Positions 19,351 through 27,700 are shown, counted from the stretch's first letter. The stretch is 64,000 nt of DNA from Butyricimonas synergistica DSM 23225 (GCF_000379665.1 NZ_KB903360.1:188175-252174); one strand, 5' to 3'. Translations and numbers: made by a program. Notes: generated by a model from the letters alone, not told the origin.

Positions 19351-19400
19351 CCTTGTTTCTAAACAAGGTCTTCAAAGTGGAGCGCCCGCGAAGTTGCTCC
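19351..19400. repeat. Two hairpins in the fecR-susC gap
   Basis: CCTTGTTT/AAACAAGG (19351-19368, 2-nt centre) and GGAGC/GCTCC (19379-19400). They lie in the 92-nt leader between fecR and susC on the minus strand. Neither has a U-tract, so a partial terminator, RNA-stability element or protein-binding palindrome are all possible. Confidence 0.45.
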
Positions 19401-19414
19401 ATTTTGTTTTTTAA

Positions 19415-20644
19415 TTATGATTTATCTTTCACGTAAACAACATTTCCATCAATTTTAAATTCAGGTCCTCCAGTAAAGGTGAACGCATCCAGAATAGACT
19501 TCAGCGTTTCGTCCTTACTAAAATAACCATTGAAAGTGCAATCCCTCTTTCCTTCGGCTTCATATATAAATTTCACGCCATACCAACGCTCGATCTGGCG
19601 GGTTACGACTTCTATATTTTCTTTGTTAAACACGAACATTCCTTCTTTCCACGCGATAACGTTATCCAGATTCGCCTCCGACACGCTTAATTTCCCGGTT
19701 TGCTGATTCCAATACGCCTGCCTCCCGGGAGAAAGCATCACCTTGTCCGTGGTATCCGCCAATGACGCCACATCGACCTTTCCGGTGAAGAGCGTGGTGG
19801 TCACGTCGGACTCGTTCGTGTAAGCCTTGATATTAAAAGAAGTTCCCAACACTCGCGTGCGCACACCGCTCGTTTGCACGATAAAAGGACGTGCGGCATC
19901 CGATGTCACCTCGAAGAATGCTTCGCCTTTCAGCTTTACCACCCTCTCGTCCCTGCCGAAAAAAACCGGGAATTCCAATTCACTCTCGGAATTAAGCCAA
20001 ACCCGGGTTCCATCGCTCAGGACCAAAGAGTAGAAGCCCCCGGTTGTCGTGATGACCTTGTTCATTTCCAACTTTTCAGACGTAACCGAATCCGCCCTCT
20101 CCCGGTCGGAAGCGTAAACGAGCTTCTCCTCCCGTCCCATGACCATTGCCGTCCCTACACGCAAGCTATCCTGTTCTATTTTAGTCATTCCTACTTTTTC
20201 CCCGTCAGCCAAGACCAATACCACTTTATCCTGTACCGTCGCCGAGGCAGGCAAGACCTGGGCAATCTCCAGTTTTTTAGGGTACATTTCTACTGGGGCA
20301 TCCTTCATGTACTTGAAAAGGAGCATACTCGCCAAGATTAAAACAGCCGCGGCGCTACCGCACCACAAGAAATAATGTTTTACCCGTTTTTGCCTGTTCC
20401 GCTTCGTCAACGAGCGTAATATATCGGACTGCAATTTCCCGTAATCCGTTTGACGATCGTATCCCGATTTTAAATCCAAATGTTCTTTCAGACTCTCGTC
20501 GGCAATAATCCTGTCGTAAAGCGCCTGCCGCCCTTTACCACCCTTTATCCAGACTTCAAACAATCGCTTCTCCTCCCCGGTAGCGATGCCGTATCTTACG
20601 CGTAAGATAATCCGTGCGATTTGATGACTCTGAAATTCTTTCAT
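19415..20644 (-). CDS. FecR-family anti-sigma factor
   Basis: 409-residue inner-membrane protein. The cytoplasmic N-terminal part (about 1-95) would hold the ECF sigma factor. One membrane segment (about 97-116, FLWCGSAAAVLILASMLLF) is followed by the periplasmic FecR domain (LVLSDGTRVWLNSESELEFP, EAFFEV, FIVQTSGVRTRVLGTSFNIKAY) and a C-terminal DUF4974/STN-like domain (V.RQIERWYGVKF). It lies just upstream of the STN-bearing susC gene on the same strand. Unusually, the partner sigma gene is not directly upstream but is inverted and separated by an Rpn-family gene. Confidence 0.95.
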   Translation of the reverse strand: MKEFQSHQIARIILRVRYGIATGEEKRLFEVWIKGGKGRQALYDRIIADESLKEHLDLKSGYDRQTDYGKLQSDILRSLTKRNRQKRVKHYFLWCGSAAAVLILASMLLFKYMKDAPVEMYPKKLEIAQVLPASATVQDKVVLVLADGEKVGMTKIEQDSLRVGTAMVMGREEKLVYASDRERADSVTSEKLEMNKVITTTGGFYSLVLSDGTRVWLNSESELEFPVFFGRDERVVKLKGEAFFEVTSDAARPFIVQTSGVRTRVLGTSFNIKAYTNESDVTTTLFTGKVDVASLADTTDKVMLSPGRQAYWNQQTGKLSVSEANLDNVIAWKEGMFVFNKENIEVVTRQIERWYGVKFIYEAEGKRDCTFNGYFSKDETLKSILDAFTFTGGPEFKIDGNVVYVKDKS

Positions 20645-20744
20645 TCTTTTATTATTTTTCCTAAAGACACCACCGATTACCGTTTGGTATTACACGAGAA
20701 GATAATTTTTTTGAAAATTTTCGTATTTCCTTGCCTCCCACACG

Positions 20745-20782
20745 AAAAAAGAGGCTGCCAATATACTAATTGACAGCCTCTT
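20745..20782 (-). terminator. Intrinsic terminator of the Rpn-family gene
   Basis: AAGAGGCTG (20749-20757) pairs with CAGCCTCTT (20774-20782); the stem continues inward past one mismatch (CAAT/ATTG). On the minus strand it is followed by a run of six U residues. It isolates fecR from upstream transcription of the nuclease gene. Confidence 0.9.
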
Positions 20783-20802
20783 GAATAAATTGAATTTCTT
20801 TT

Positions 20803-21723
20803 TTATAATTGCTCGATTTCTTCAGGAGAAAGACCTGTTGCCTGAACTATAACATCTAATGACAAACCTAATGATTTCATGTTATAAACAATTTGTCTTT
20901 TTTCTTCCATACGCCCCTCTAAACGACCTTCCTCACGCCCCTCGAGACGACCTTCCTCACGCCCCTCGAGACGCCCCTCTGTCAATCCTTCTAACTTAGC
21001 AGTGCTTAACACATCATTCTGAATCATTATTGCATCCACATGACGATCATAAGCCGCACGCTCCGTTGCATCCATACTATAATAGATCAACTTCTGGCGA
21101 GCTTCCTGTAACCCTGGAGCCTGGGTATCCGGACGAATATGACCATTTTTAAGGTAATCTATCCACTCTTCAAGCGGGGTTACCGCTACCTTATCAAACT
21201 CGTTCACACGTATAAGGAAATACTCCGGGAAAATCTCTGCAGGAAGCCGTGGAACCAATGCATCTTTCTCTTTCATCGTCACCTGGAGAAAATCTCCCGT
21301 GTGAACTCCCACGAAAGAATTCTGCCCGTGATACAAGTAGTCGCTTCCTTTGCCAATATCGAAATAAAGAATACTAATCGAGTATATTTTTTTCACTTCC
21401 GAATAAATATGCCCCAACTCGATATGTTCCGTTATTGCCTTTGCCACCCCGTAAAGAATACGTTCAAGGAAATACAATTCTCTTGTAATCTGCACCTCGA
21501 CAATAATAATCTCATCCTCGTCATTACGAGCTTTGATATCCACTCGGTTGAACTTATCATTCTCGTTCTGCTGGTTTCCTTCACTCTCCAGAATATCCAA
21601 GATATGAATATTCTTCCCTAGCAGCACTGTAAGCAAACCTTCCAGTACTCCAAAGTTAGCTTTATTCCGCAACAATCGCTTGATAGCCCAATCAAAACGG
21701 ATGTATTTATCCTTGTAATTCAT
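20803..21723 (-). CDS. Rpn/PD-(D/E)XK family nuclease (PDDEXK_2, formerly called transposase)
   Basis: 306-residue protein of the recombination-promoting nuclease family found in many Bacteroidota. The catalytic core is visible: acidic residue in FNRVDIKA, then EVQ (the E-x-Q form of the D/E-x-K motif) in IIIVEVQIT. The C-terminal third has a GRLEGREEG repeat tract (about residues 240-275) encoded by a 24-bp tandem repeat, then a helix-turn-helix-like tail. It sits between fecR and the ECF sigma gene, breaking up that pair. It has its own promoter and terminator. The true role of the family (recombination, phage defence or selfish element) is unsettled. Confidence 0.9.
   Translation of the reverse strand: MNYKDKYIRFDWAIKRLLRNKANFGVLEGLLTVLLGKNIHILDILESEGNQQNENDKFNRVDIKARNDEDEIIIVEVQITRELYFLERILYGVAKAITEHIELGHIYSEVKKIYSISILYFDIGKGSDYLYHGQNSFVGVHTGDFLQVTMKEKDALVPRLPAEIFPEYFLIRVNEFDKVAVTPLEEWIDYLKNGHIRPDTQAPGLQEARQKLIYYSMDATERAAYDRHVDAIMIQNDVLSTAKLEGLTEGRLEGREEGRLEGREEGRLEGRMEEKRQIVYNMKSLGLSLDVIVQATGLSPEEIEQL
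20911..20980. repeat. 24-bp tandem repeat inside the Rpn-family gene
   Basis: About 2.9 copies of a 24-bp unit starting ACGCCCCTC (20911, 20935, 20959) encode the GREEGRLE tract. Copies 2 and 3 are nearly identical, so copy number is likely to vary by slippage while keeping the frame. Confidence 0.85.
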
Positions 21724-21746
21724 AGCATTGATCTATTCTATATCCA

Positions 21747-21754
21747 CAAAGATA
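21747..21754 (-). promoter_or_regulatory. -7 element for the Rpn-family gene
   Basis: TATCTTTG on the minus strand matches TAnnTTTG exactly and lies 24 nt before the start codon. No convincing -33 box. Confidence 0.55.
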
Positions 21755-21787
21755 CGAATTTTTTCTAAAAAATCATGGAGAAATACC

Positions 21788-21795
21788 TATATTTG
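21788..21795 (+). promoter_or_regulatory. -7 element for the ECF sigma gene
   Basis: TATATTTG matches TAnnTTTG exactly, 50 nt before the sigma ATG. It faces away from the Rpn promoter, so the two genes are divergently transcribed from a 121-bp gap. Confidence 0.6.
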
Positions 21796-21844
21796 CCATC
21801 AACTTATTCTTCCAATATTGTCGAATAAGTGAAAAGATTCAGGT

Positions 21845-22378
21845 ATGCGTAATAACAAAAAGGGCACGGGCTATCATTTTGATCTGGGAAATTTTATCCG
21901 GGAGCACTTCGCATCTTTATGCGCAATCGCTTTTAAATTGACCGGTGATTCGGAAGTTGCAGAAGACATAGCCCAAGAGGTTATTATCAAATTTTGGGAG
22001 AACAGGAAGCAATATGAAAAAATGGAGTCTGTCGAAAATTACCTGTTCATCATGGCACGCAATGAATCCCTAAATTACCTCCGGGGAATTTCCCGCGAAA
22101 AAAAACGTTACGAGAAGGTAGAGTTTATCAACGAACGGGAAGATTCCTTGTGGGACACGATTATCGAGCAGGAAGCGAACTTATTGTTACTCGAAGCTAT
22201 CGACACGTTGCCCCCGCAATGCAAACGCATCGTAGACCTTTCCCTCGCCGGAAACAGCACGAAAGAAATCGCGGCAGAACTGGGTATTGCCGTGAATACC
22301 GTCAAAGTATTGAAAAGCCGGGCGATTCATAAATTAAGGGAATATTTCTCCGAGAATGACGTGTGGATTGAGTTTTAA
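21845..22378 (+). CDS. ECF RNA polymerase sigma-70 factor
   Basis: 177-residue sigma factor of the Bacteroidota FecI-like group. Region 2 is seen at about 20-85 (LTGDSEVAEDIAQEVIIKFW), and region 4 with its HTH at about 118-170 (LPPQCKRIVDLSLAGNSTKEIAAELGIAVNTVK, in outline). It would direct transcription of the nearby susC-like operon when released by FecR. In most PULs sigma and fecR are adjacent and co-oriented; here the gene points the other way with an Rpn gene between. Pairing with this FecR is likely but not proven. Confidence 0.93.
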   Translation: MRNNKKGTGYHFDLGNFIREHFASLCAIAFKLTGDSEVAEDIAQEVIIKFWENRKQYEKMESVENYLFIMARNESLNYLRGISREKKRYEKVEFINEREDSLWDTIIEQEANLLLLEAIDTLPPQCKRIVDLSLAGNSTKEIAAELGIAVNTVKVLKSRAIHKLREYFSENDVWIEF

Positions 22379-22457
22379 AATAAAATTCGCTAGAAAATTC
22401 TTTTATTGCTATTATTTTACTAGTTTAGCATATACAAATGTGAAGAGATTGACTAAA

Positions 22458-23543
22458 ATGAACAAAATATCAAACAAACATAGTCATTACGAAAATTCTT
22501 TAGAAGCACAATTTGTTGAAGATATAAAACAAATCGTACAACAAGGCAGATACAAGACTTACACGGCTATTAATTCCGCAATGTTGGAAACTTATTGGAA
22601 TATAGGCAAACGCATTGTGGAACAAGAACAAGAAGGCAAGGAACGAGCCAATTATGGAATTTATCTTTTGAAATTGTTATCCAAGGAACTCACTCATGAA
22701 TTTGGTAAAGGATTCTCAAAAAGCTTGTTGTATTACTGTCGGCAGTTCTATATAGAGTTCTCTCCGGAGATTTTCCACACAGTGTGTGGAAAATTGACAT
22801 GGTCTCATTGTAGACGATTAGTTAGCGTAACTGACATCAATGCTAGAAATTGGTATATGAAAGAAGCCATCCATGAAACATGGAGTGTACGCACTCTCGA
22901 CCGTAATATTTCTTCACAATATTATTATCGTCTATTACAATCACAAAACCAAAAGTCGGTTGTTGAAGAAATGAAACAAAAAACAAACATTTTTCAACAA
23001 GACAAACTAGAGTTTATCAAAAATCCAGTCGTAGCCGAGTTCTTGGGATTATCGTCGAACATTGATTTTACTGAAACAGAACTAGAAAGCAGCATTCTTT
23101 CTCATCTTCAAAAATTTCTCATGGAAATGGGAAAAGGTTATGCTTTTGTTGCACGCCAACAACACATTAATACAGACGCCGGGGATTATTTTATAGATTT
23201 AGTATTCTACAATTACATACTTAAGTGTTTTATCTTGGTTGATCTAAAAACAACTCAGATATCACATCAAGACGTGGGACAAATGGATATGTATGTAAGG
23301 ATGTATGATGAACTTAAACGAACAGAAGGGGATAATCCTACAATAGGTTTGATTCTTTGTACTCAAACGAGTCAAGATATTGCTCGCTATTCCGTGTTAC
23401 ATGATAACGCACAACTATTCGCCGCCAAATATTTAACTTATCTGCCTTCAGAAGAAGAACTAAGAATCGAAATTGAACGACAAAAAGAAATTTTCCAATT
23501 GCAGCAACAAGCAGAGGAAATTGAAAATATGGGAAAGGATTAG
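22458..23543 (+). CDS. DUF1016/YhcG-type PD-(D/E)XK nuclease-domain protein
   Basis: 361 residues from the ATG at 22458; a longer in-frame extension to 22356 overlaps the sigma gene and looks non-coding. The N-terminal DUF1016_N helical domain (YWNIGKRIVEQEQEGKERA, then GFSKSLLYYCRQFY) precedes the C-terminal nuclease domain: GYAFVARQQH, then YFIDLVFYN and ILVDLKT, i.e. D...D-x-K rather than the usual E-x-K. These proteins are common beside restriction and mobile elements, and a role in nucleic-acid cleavage is assumed. Codons are visibly more AT-rich than the neighbours, which suggests acquisition. Confidence 0.9.
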   Translation: MNKISNKHSHYENSLEAQFVEDIKQIVQQGRYKTYTAINSAMLETYWNIGKRIVEQEQEGKERANYGIYLLKLLSKELTHEFGKGFSKSLLYYCRQFYIEFSPEIFHTVCGKLTWSHCRRLVSVTDINARNWYMKEAIHETWSVRTLDRNISSQYYYRLLQSQNQKSVVEEMKQKTNIFQQDKLEFIKNPVVAEFLGLSSNIDFTETELESSILSHLQKFLMEMGKGYAFVARQQHINTDAGDYFIDLVFYNYILKCFILVDLKTTQISHQDVGQMDMYVRMYDELKRTEGDNPTIGLILCTQTSQDIARYSVLHDNAQLFAAKYLTYLPSEEELRIEIERQKEIFQLQQQAEEIENMGKD

Positions 23544-23581
23544 TCATCATCCCAACAAAGAATATCATAAGGAAAATAAAC

Positions 23582-24615
23582 ATGGAAAAGACAAATATAC
23601 GGGCATACACGCAAAAAGAACTAGCGGAAATTCTGGTACAAAACGGGGAGAAGGCATTCCGGGCAAAGCAAATATGGCAATGGCTTTGGCAAAAAGGAGT
23701 TACCTGTTTCGACGACATGACGAATTTATCGAAGGAAACCCGGGAACGGCTAGCTTCACTTTTTATCTTACAAACAGGGACGATTACCCACAAACAAGAA
23801 AGCAGCGACGGAACGACCAAGCTAGGGTTTACCTTGCCGGACGGCAACCTGATTGAGGCAGTTCTGATTCCCAGCCGGGATAAGGCTACCGCTTGCGTGT
23901 CCTCACAAGTAGGATGTAAATTAAAATGTAGTTTCTGCGCCACGGGGGGATTAGGTTTTACTCGCAATCTCCTGCCTGAAGAAATATTCGACCAAGTGGT
24001 TGCCGTCAAGCGTCTGGCGGAAGAACGAGGCACCTCGCTTTCCAATATCGTATTCATGGGTATGGGAGAACCGCTATTGAATTACAACAACGTGATACAG
24101 GCTATCGAACGTATCACCGGGAATGACGGTCTGGGGATGTCGCCCTCACGCCTCACGTTATCCACTTCCGGCATCACGGAAGGCATCCGACGCCTTGCTG
24201 ACGACGGAGTCCGATTCAATCTCGCCATCTCGCTACACTCCGCGATAAACGCTACCCGTGATAAACTGATGCCTATAACAGGGCATACCCGTTACCGGAA
24301 CTGGCTGAAGCGATCAAATATTTCGTCGGCAAAACGGGGATCCGCCCGACTTTTGAATATTTACTACTCAAAGGTGTAAATGATAGCCTTGACGACGCCA
24401 AAGTTTTGGCTTTATTCTGTCGGCAATTCCCCGTAAAAATCAACATTATCGAGTACAACGAGGTTGACAACGCCCCCTATCGCCACAGCCCCGACGCGAA
24501 CAGGGATCAATTTGTCCGGTTCCTCGAGAGCAAAAATATCGTGGTTAACGTGCGACGCAGTAAAGGAAAAGATATTGACGCCGCCTGCGGACAATTGGCG
24601 AACAAAAACAAATAA
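23582..24615 (+). pseudogene. rlmN: rlmN, 23S rRNA/tRNA adenine-C2 methyltransferase, interrupted by a one-base frameshift
   Basis: Radical-SAM enzyme that methylates A2503 of 23S rRNA and A37 of some tRNAs. Frame 1 (23582-24379) carries the N-terminal domain, the Fe-S motif CKLKCSFC and SAM-binding MGMGEPLLN, then loses homology after DKLMPIT at about 24277. The expected continuation, RAYPLPELAEAIKYF through CRQFPVKINIIEYN to the catalytic cysteine in DAACGQ, is intact in another frame up to the stop at 24615. Restoring one A in the short A run at about 24276-24278 gives 344 aa, the normal RlmN length. It is either a real recent loss or a sequencing/assembly error. Confidence 0.88.
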
Positions 24616-24734
24616 GCAGTAAAGCCTAAAGAATACTTTGTAAACTTTATGAACTTTATAAAGCTTATAAACTAACTTCAAGTCCTCGCTTCACGTATTA
24701 CGAGCAACTAAACACCTTACTGTCAACTCGTACT

Positions 24735-25298
24735 ATGAAAGCATTACTAGTAACGATATTGCTCGTCGGATGCAATATCATATCAGCAACAGCGCAATCC
24801 GACAGTGTAGTAAACAACCGGGCGACCGACTCTCTCGACTTGAAAAAGTACGCCGGCCTGTGGTATGAAATCGCACGTTTCGACCATCCTTTCGAGCGGG
24901 GATTGGTCGGGGTTACCACCAATTACGTCATCAAACCCAATGGCAACATCAAAGTCATCGGGTGTGGCTACCGGGATAGCCTCTCGGGTGAGAAAAAAGA
25001 GATTATCGGGAAAGTACACATCCCGGATACCACCCAACCCGGAATTTTAAGAGTCACTTTCTTCATGATCTTTAACACGGACTACCACATTCTGGAGGTC
25101 GAGAAAGATTATAGTGCCGCCTTGATCGGCAGTTCCAAACGCAACCACCTCTGGATCGTGAGCCGTACCCCGGCACTGCCGCCTAAGAAATTACAAGACC
25201 TTATACACCGGGCAAAAAGACGGGGCTACGACACGACAGCCTTGATTTTCGTCCCGCACGGGCAAAAACAAATTCAGAAAGAGTACACCAAACTCTGA
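24735..25298 (+). CDS. Lipocalin-family protein (Blc-like)
   Basis: 187-residue exported protein. The signal region contains LLVGC at about 10-14, which could act as a lipobox; otherwise cleavage near ATA/QSD is possible. The lipocalin signature is clear at about 39-54 (KKYAGLWYEIARFDHPF), followed by TNYVIKPNGNIKVIG and the YHILEVEKDYSAALIGSS and LWIVSRTP strands typical of bacterial Blc/apoD-like proteins. It probably binds lipids or other small hydrophobic molecules in the envelope. The preceding 119-nt gap holds a patterned AACTTTATAAAGC-type spacer. A hairpin follows the gene. Confidence 0.9.
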   Translation: MKALLVTILLVGCNIISATAQSDSVVNNRATDSLDLKKYAGLWYEIARFDHPFERGLVGVTTNYVIKPNGNIKVIGCGYRDSLSGEKKEIIGKVHIPDTTQPGILRVTFFMIFNTDYHILEVEKDYSAALIGSSKRNHLWIVSRTPALPPKKLQDLIHRAKRRGYDTTALIFVPHGQKQIQKEYTKL

Positions 25299-25304
25299 GT
25301 TATT

Positions 25305-25344
25305 TTCCATATTTTTGAACCACTAAAGGTTCAGAAATATGGAA
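25305..25344 (+). promoter_or_regulatory. 17-bp RNA hairpin overlapping the annotated rmuC start codon
   Basis: TTCCATATTTTTGAACC (25305-25321) pairs with GGTTCAGAAATATGGAA (25328-25344) through 17 pairs including one G-U, around a 6-nt loop. It begins 6 nt after the lipocalin stop. The right arm contains the ATG at 25339. It could be the lipocalin terminator (with rmuC then starting at the in-frame ATG 25351) or a translation-blocking structure. Confidence 0.7.
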
Positions 25345-26688
25345 TTATTCATGTACATCACCGGGGGATTACTCGTAATCCTCAACATCATATTACTCGT
25401 GCTACTCCTCCGAGCCCGGAAAACCACGGACTCCCGGGAAGCATTCACTTCCCTTGAACAAAGTATCACCCGACAGGAGAAAGCCTTCCGGGAAGAATTT
25501 CGCTATAACCGGGATGCCGACGAGAAGCGCTCCCGGCAAGACAGGGAAGAACTTGCCGCATCGCTAAATAATTTCCGCACGGAACACCGGGAAGCCTTGA
25601 AAAATATCACGACACAAACCCACGCAGCCATTGAAGCCTTTCAAAAGAATTTCTCCGAAAGCATGAACGCTTCCAACCGCCTGCAACGGGAGAAACTCGG
25701 GGAACTAAGTACCCGCCAGCAGGAACTCCTGCAAAACACGGAGAAACGCCTGGAAGAGATGAGGGCTACCGTCGACGAGAAACTGCAAAAGACGCTCCAC
25801 GAACGTATCGGGCAATCGTTCGAACTCGTGAGCAAGCAACTCGAAAACGTGCAAAAGGGATTAGGCGAGATGCAAACCCTCGCCCAGGACGTGGGAGGAC
25901 TGAAACGAGTGCTCAGCAACGTAAAAATCCGAGGCACGATCGGGGAAGTACAACTTTCGATGCTCCTGGAACAACTCCTTGCCCCGGAACAATATGACAC
26001 AAACGTCAAGACAAAAAGAGGTTCGGACAAACTGGTTGAGTTCGCCATCAAGCTACCAGGAAAAGACGAAGGCGAAAATTCCGTGTACCTCCCCATAGAC
26101 GCCAAATTCCCGAAAGATATCTACGAGCAATTGCTGGAAGCCCACGAGAGCGGTGATCCAAAGCGCATCGAAATCGCCTCCCGCAATATCGAACAAACCA
26201 TCCGGGGCATGGCGAAAGACATCCGGGACAAATACCTCGACCCACCCCACACCACGGATTTCGGCATCATGTTCCTTCCCTTTGAAAGCATTTACGGGGA
26301 AGTCATCCGCCGTTCCTCCCTGCTGGAACAATTGCAACAGGATTACCATGTCATCGTTACAGGACCGACCACCCTTGCCGCTATCCTCAACAGCCTGCAA
26401 ATGGGATTCCGCACGCTTGCCATTCAAAAGCGAAGCAGCGAAGTATGGCGTATCCTGGGTGCCGTAAAAACCGAATTTGATAAATTCGGCGGGATGCTCG
26501 AAAAAGCCCAACAGAACCTCCAGAAAGCCAACAACCAACTCGAGGAAGTCATGGGCAAACGCACCCGTGCCATACAACGCCACCTCCGGTCGGTGGAAGC
26601 CTTGCCTCAAAATGAGTCCCAACTTCTGATCCCTGCCACGGAAGAAGACGAGGAAGCAATCACTCCTCCATCTCCACCGCAGGTATAA
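25339..26688 (+). CDS. rmuC: RmuC-family DNA recombination protein
   Basis: 449-residue protein. An N-terminal membrane anchor (about 5-25) is followed by a long coiled coil (about 40-190) and the RmuC domain (about 195-430), with the family segments RGTIGEVQLSMLLEQLL, LPIDAKFP and LPFESIYGEV. RmuC limits inversions at short repeats and has a nuclease-like fold. Two in-frame starts are plausible: ATG 25339, which sits inside a hairpin, and ATG 25351, which would begin MYITGGLL right at the anchor. It is followed by a strong terminator. Confidence 0.93.
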   Translation: MELFMYITGGLLVILNIILLVLLLRARKTTDSREAFTSLEQSITRQEKAFREEFRYNRDADEKRSRQDREELAASLNNFRTEHREALKNITTQTHAAIEAFQKNFSESMNASNRLQREKLGELSTRQQELLQNTEKRLEEMRATVDEKLQKTLHERIGQSFELVSKQLENVQKGLGEMQTLAQDVGGLKRVLSNVKIRGTIGEVQLSMLLEQLLAPEQYDTNVKTKRGSDKLVEFAIKLPGKDEGENSVYLPIDAKFPKDIYEQLLEAHESGDPKRIEIASRNIEQTIRGMAKDIRDKYLDPPHTTDFGIMFLPFESIYGEVIRRSSLLEQLQQDYHVIVTGPTTLAAILNSLQMGFRTLAIQKRSSEVWRILGAVKTEFDKFGGMLEKAQQNLQKANNQLEEVMGKRTRAIQRHLRSVEALPQNESQLLIPATEEDEEAITPPSPPQV

Positions 26689-26709
26689 CTTCACGGGGTA
26701 TTGTATGTA

Positions 26710-26748
26710 AAAACTTTACCATAAACCCGGATTCTATGGTAAAGTTTT
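26710..26748 (+). terminator. Intrinsic terminator of rmuC
   Basis: AAAACTTTACCATA (26710-26723) pairs perfectly with TATGGTAAAGTTTT (26735-26748), a 14-bp stem with an 11-nt loop ending in a T-run. It lies directly before the promoter of the next gene. Confidence 0.85.
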
Positions 26749-26750
26749 AT

Positions 26751-26758
26751 TAGTTTTG
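26751..26758 (+). promoter_or_regulatory. -7 element for the nucleotidyltransferase-kinase pair
   Basis: TAGTTTTG matches TAnnTTTG, 39 nt before the ATG and 3 nt after the rmuC terminator stem. No clear -33 box because the terminator occupies that position. Confidence 0.5.
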
Positions 26759-26797
26759 TACGAAAGACAGAAAACAAAAGAATAAGATATAAACACC

Positions 26798-27700
26798 ATG
26801 GAAACAAAGAAAAACAAAACCACCCTGCTCATCATGGCAGCGGGAATGGGTTCCCGGTTCGGTAGCCTGAAACAACTTGCACTGCTAGGTCCCCACAAAA
26901 AAACATTATTACACTATTCCATCTACGATGCCGTGCACGCCGGATTCGACAAAATCGTGTTCATCATCCGCCGCAGTTTCGAGCGAGAATTCAAGGAAGC
27001 CGTGGGAAAATACGCGGAGAGCCTGGTGGAAACGGTGTACTGTTTCCAGGAAATGGATCGTTTGCCCGGCAATATGCCTCCCATCGAGCGGGAAAAACCG
27101 TGGGGGACGGCTCACGCCATCTGGTCGGCAAAAGATAGTATCAACGAGCCATTCATCGCCATCAATGCTGACGACTTCTACGGTCGGGACGCTTTCGTGA
27201 AAATGCATGATTTCGTGGCAAACAACCCGGACGAGAGATGTTTCAGCCTTGCCGGTTACCGCCTGGCAGCTACCCTGTCGGAAAACGGTACGGTATCCCG
27301 TGGAATATGCACCGTGGACAAGGACAATTTCCTGACCAGCATCACGGAGCGTACCAAAATCGGACGGGAAGGTTCCGCAATCAAGGACATGAACTCCGGC
27401 GTCACCCTCCACGAGGACAATGTGGTTTCCATGAACTTCTGGGGATTCACGCCCATGCTTTTCGGAGAAATCGAGAAACAGTTCGTCGACTTCTATCAAG
27501 CCAATAGCAACAACCCGAAAGCAGAGATATATATCCCGTTCGTGGTAGACGAGCTGATTAAACAACAAGCCGTGAAAGTAAAGGTATTGAACACCTCCGC
27601 CCAATGGTTCGGGGTTACCTACAAGGAAGACGCAGAGCTCGTGAACAATGCCCTGCAAAAATTCGACGGGGAGGGGCTGTACACGGACATGGGACAATAA
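26798..27700 (+). CDS. Sugar-phosphate nucleotidyltransferase
   Basis: 300-residue cytoplasmic enzyme of the NTP_transferase (GT-A-like) family. The signature nucleotide-binding loop is MAAGMGSRFGSLKQL at about 13-27, with a further acidic metal-binding segment INADDFYG. It would activate a hexose- or hexosamine-1-phosphate with a nucleoside triphosphate. The adjacent downstream kinase (42-nt gap) would make that sugar-1-phosphate, so the pair probably forms a two-step salvage route to a nucleotide sugar. The exact sugar and nucleotide cannot be read from the sequence. Confidence 0.88.
   Translation: METKKNKTTLLIMAAGMGSRFGSLKQLALLGPHKKTLLHYSIYDAVHAGFDKIVFIIRRSFEREFKEAVGKYAESLVETVYCFQEMDRLPGNMPPIEREKPWGTAHAIWSAKDSINEPFIAINADDFYGRDAFVKMHDFVANNPDERCFSLAGYRLAATLSENGTVSRGICTVDKDNFLTSITERTKIGREGSAIKDMNSGVTLHEDNVVSMNFWGFTPMLFGEIEKQFVDFYQANSNNPKAEIYIPFVVDELIKQQAVKVKVLNTSAQWFGVTYKEDAELVNNALQKFDGEGLYTDMGQ

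Noticed and set aside
20911-20980. Tandem repeat as CRISPR or satellite
   Set aside because: It is in frame inside the Rpn gene and encodes the GREEG tract.
20645-23543. Insertion sequence or transposon in the Rpn/sigma/DUF1016 area
   Set aside because: No terminal inverted repeats, target duplications or true transposase were found; Rpn proteins are nucleases once mislabelled as transposases.
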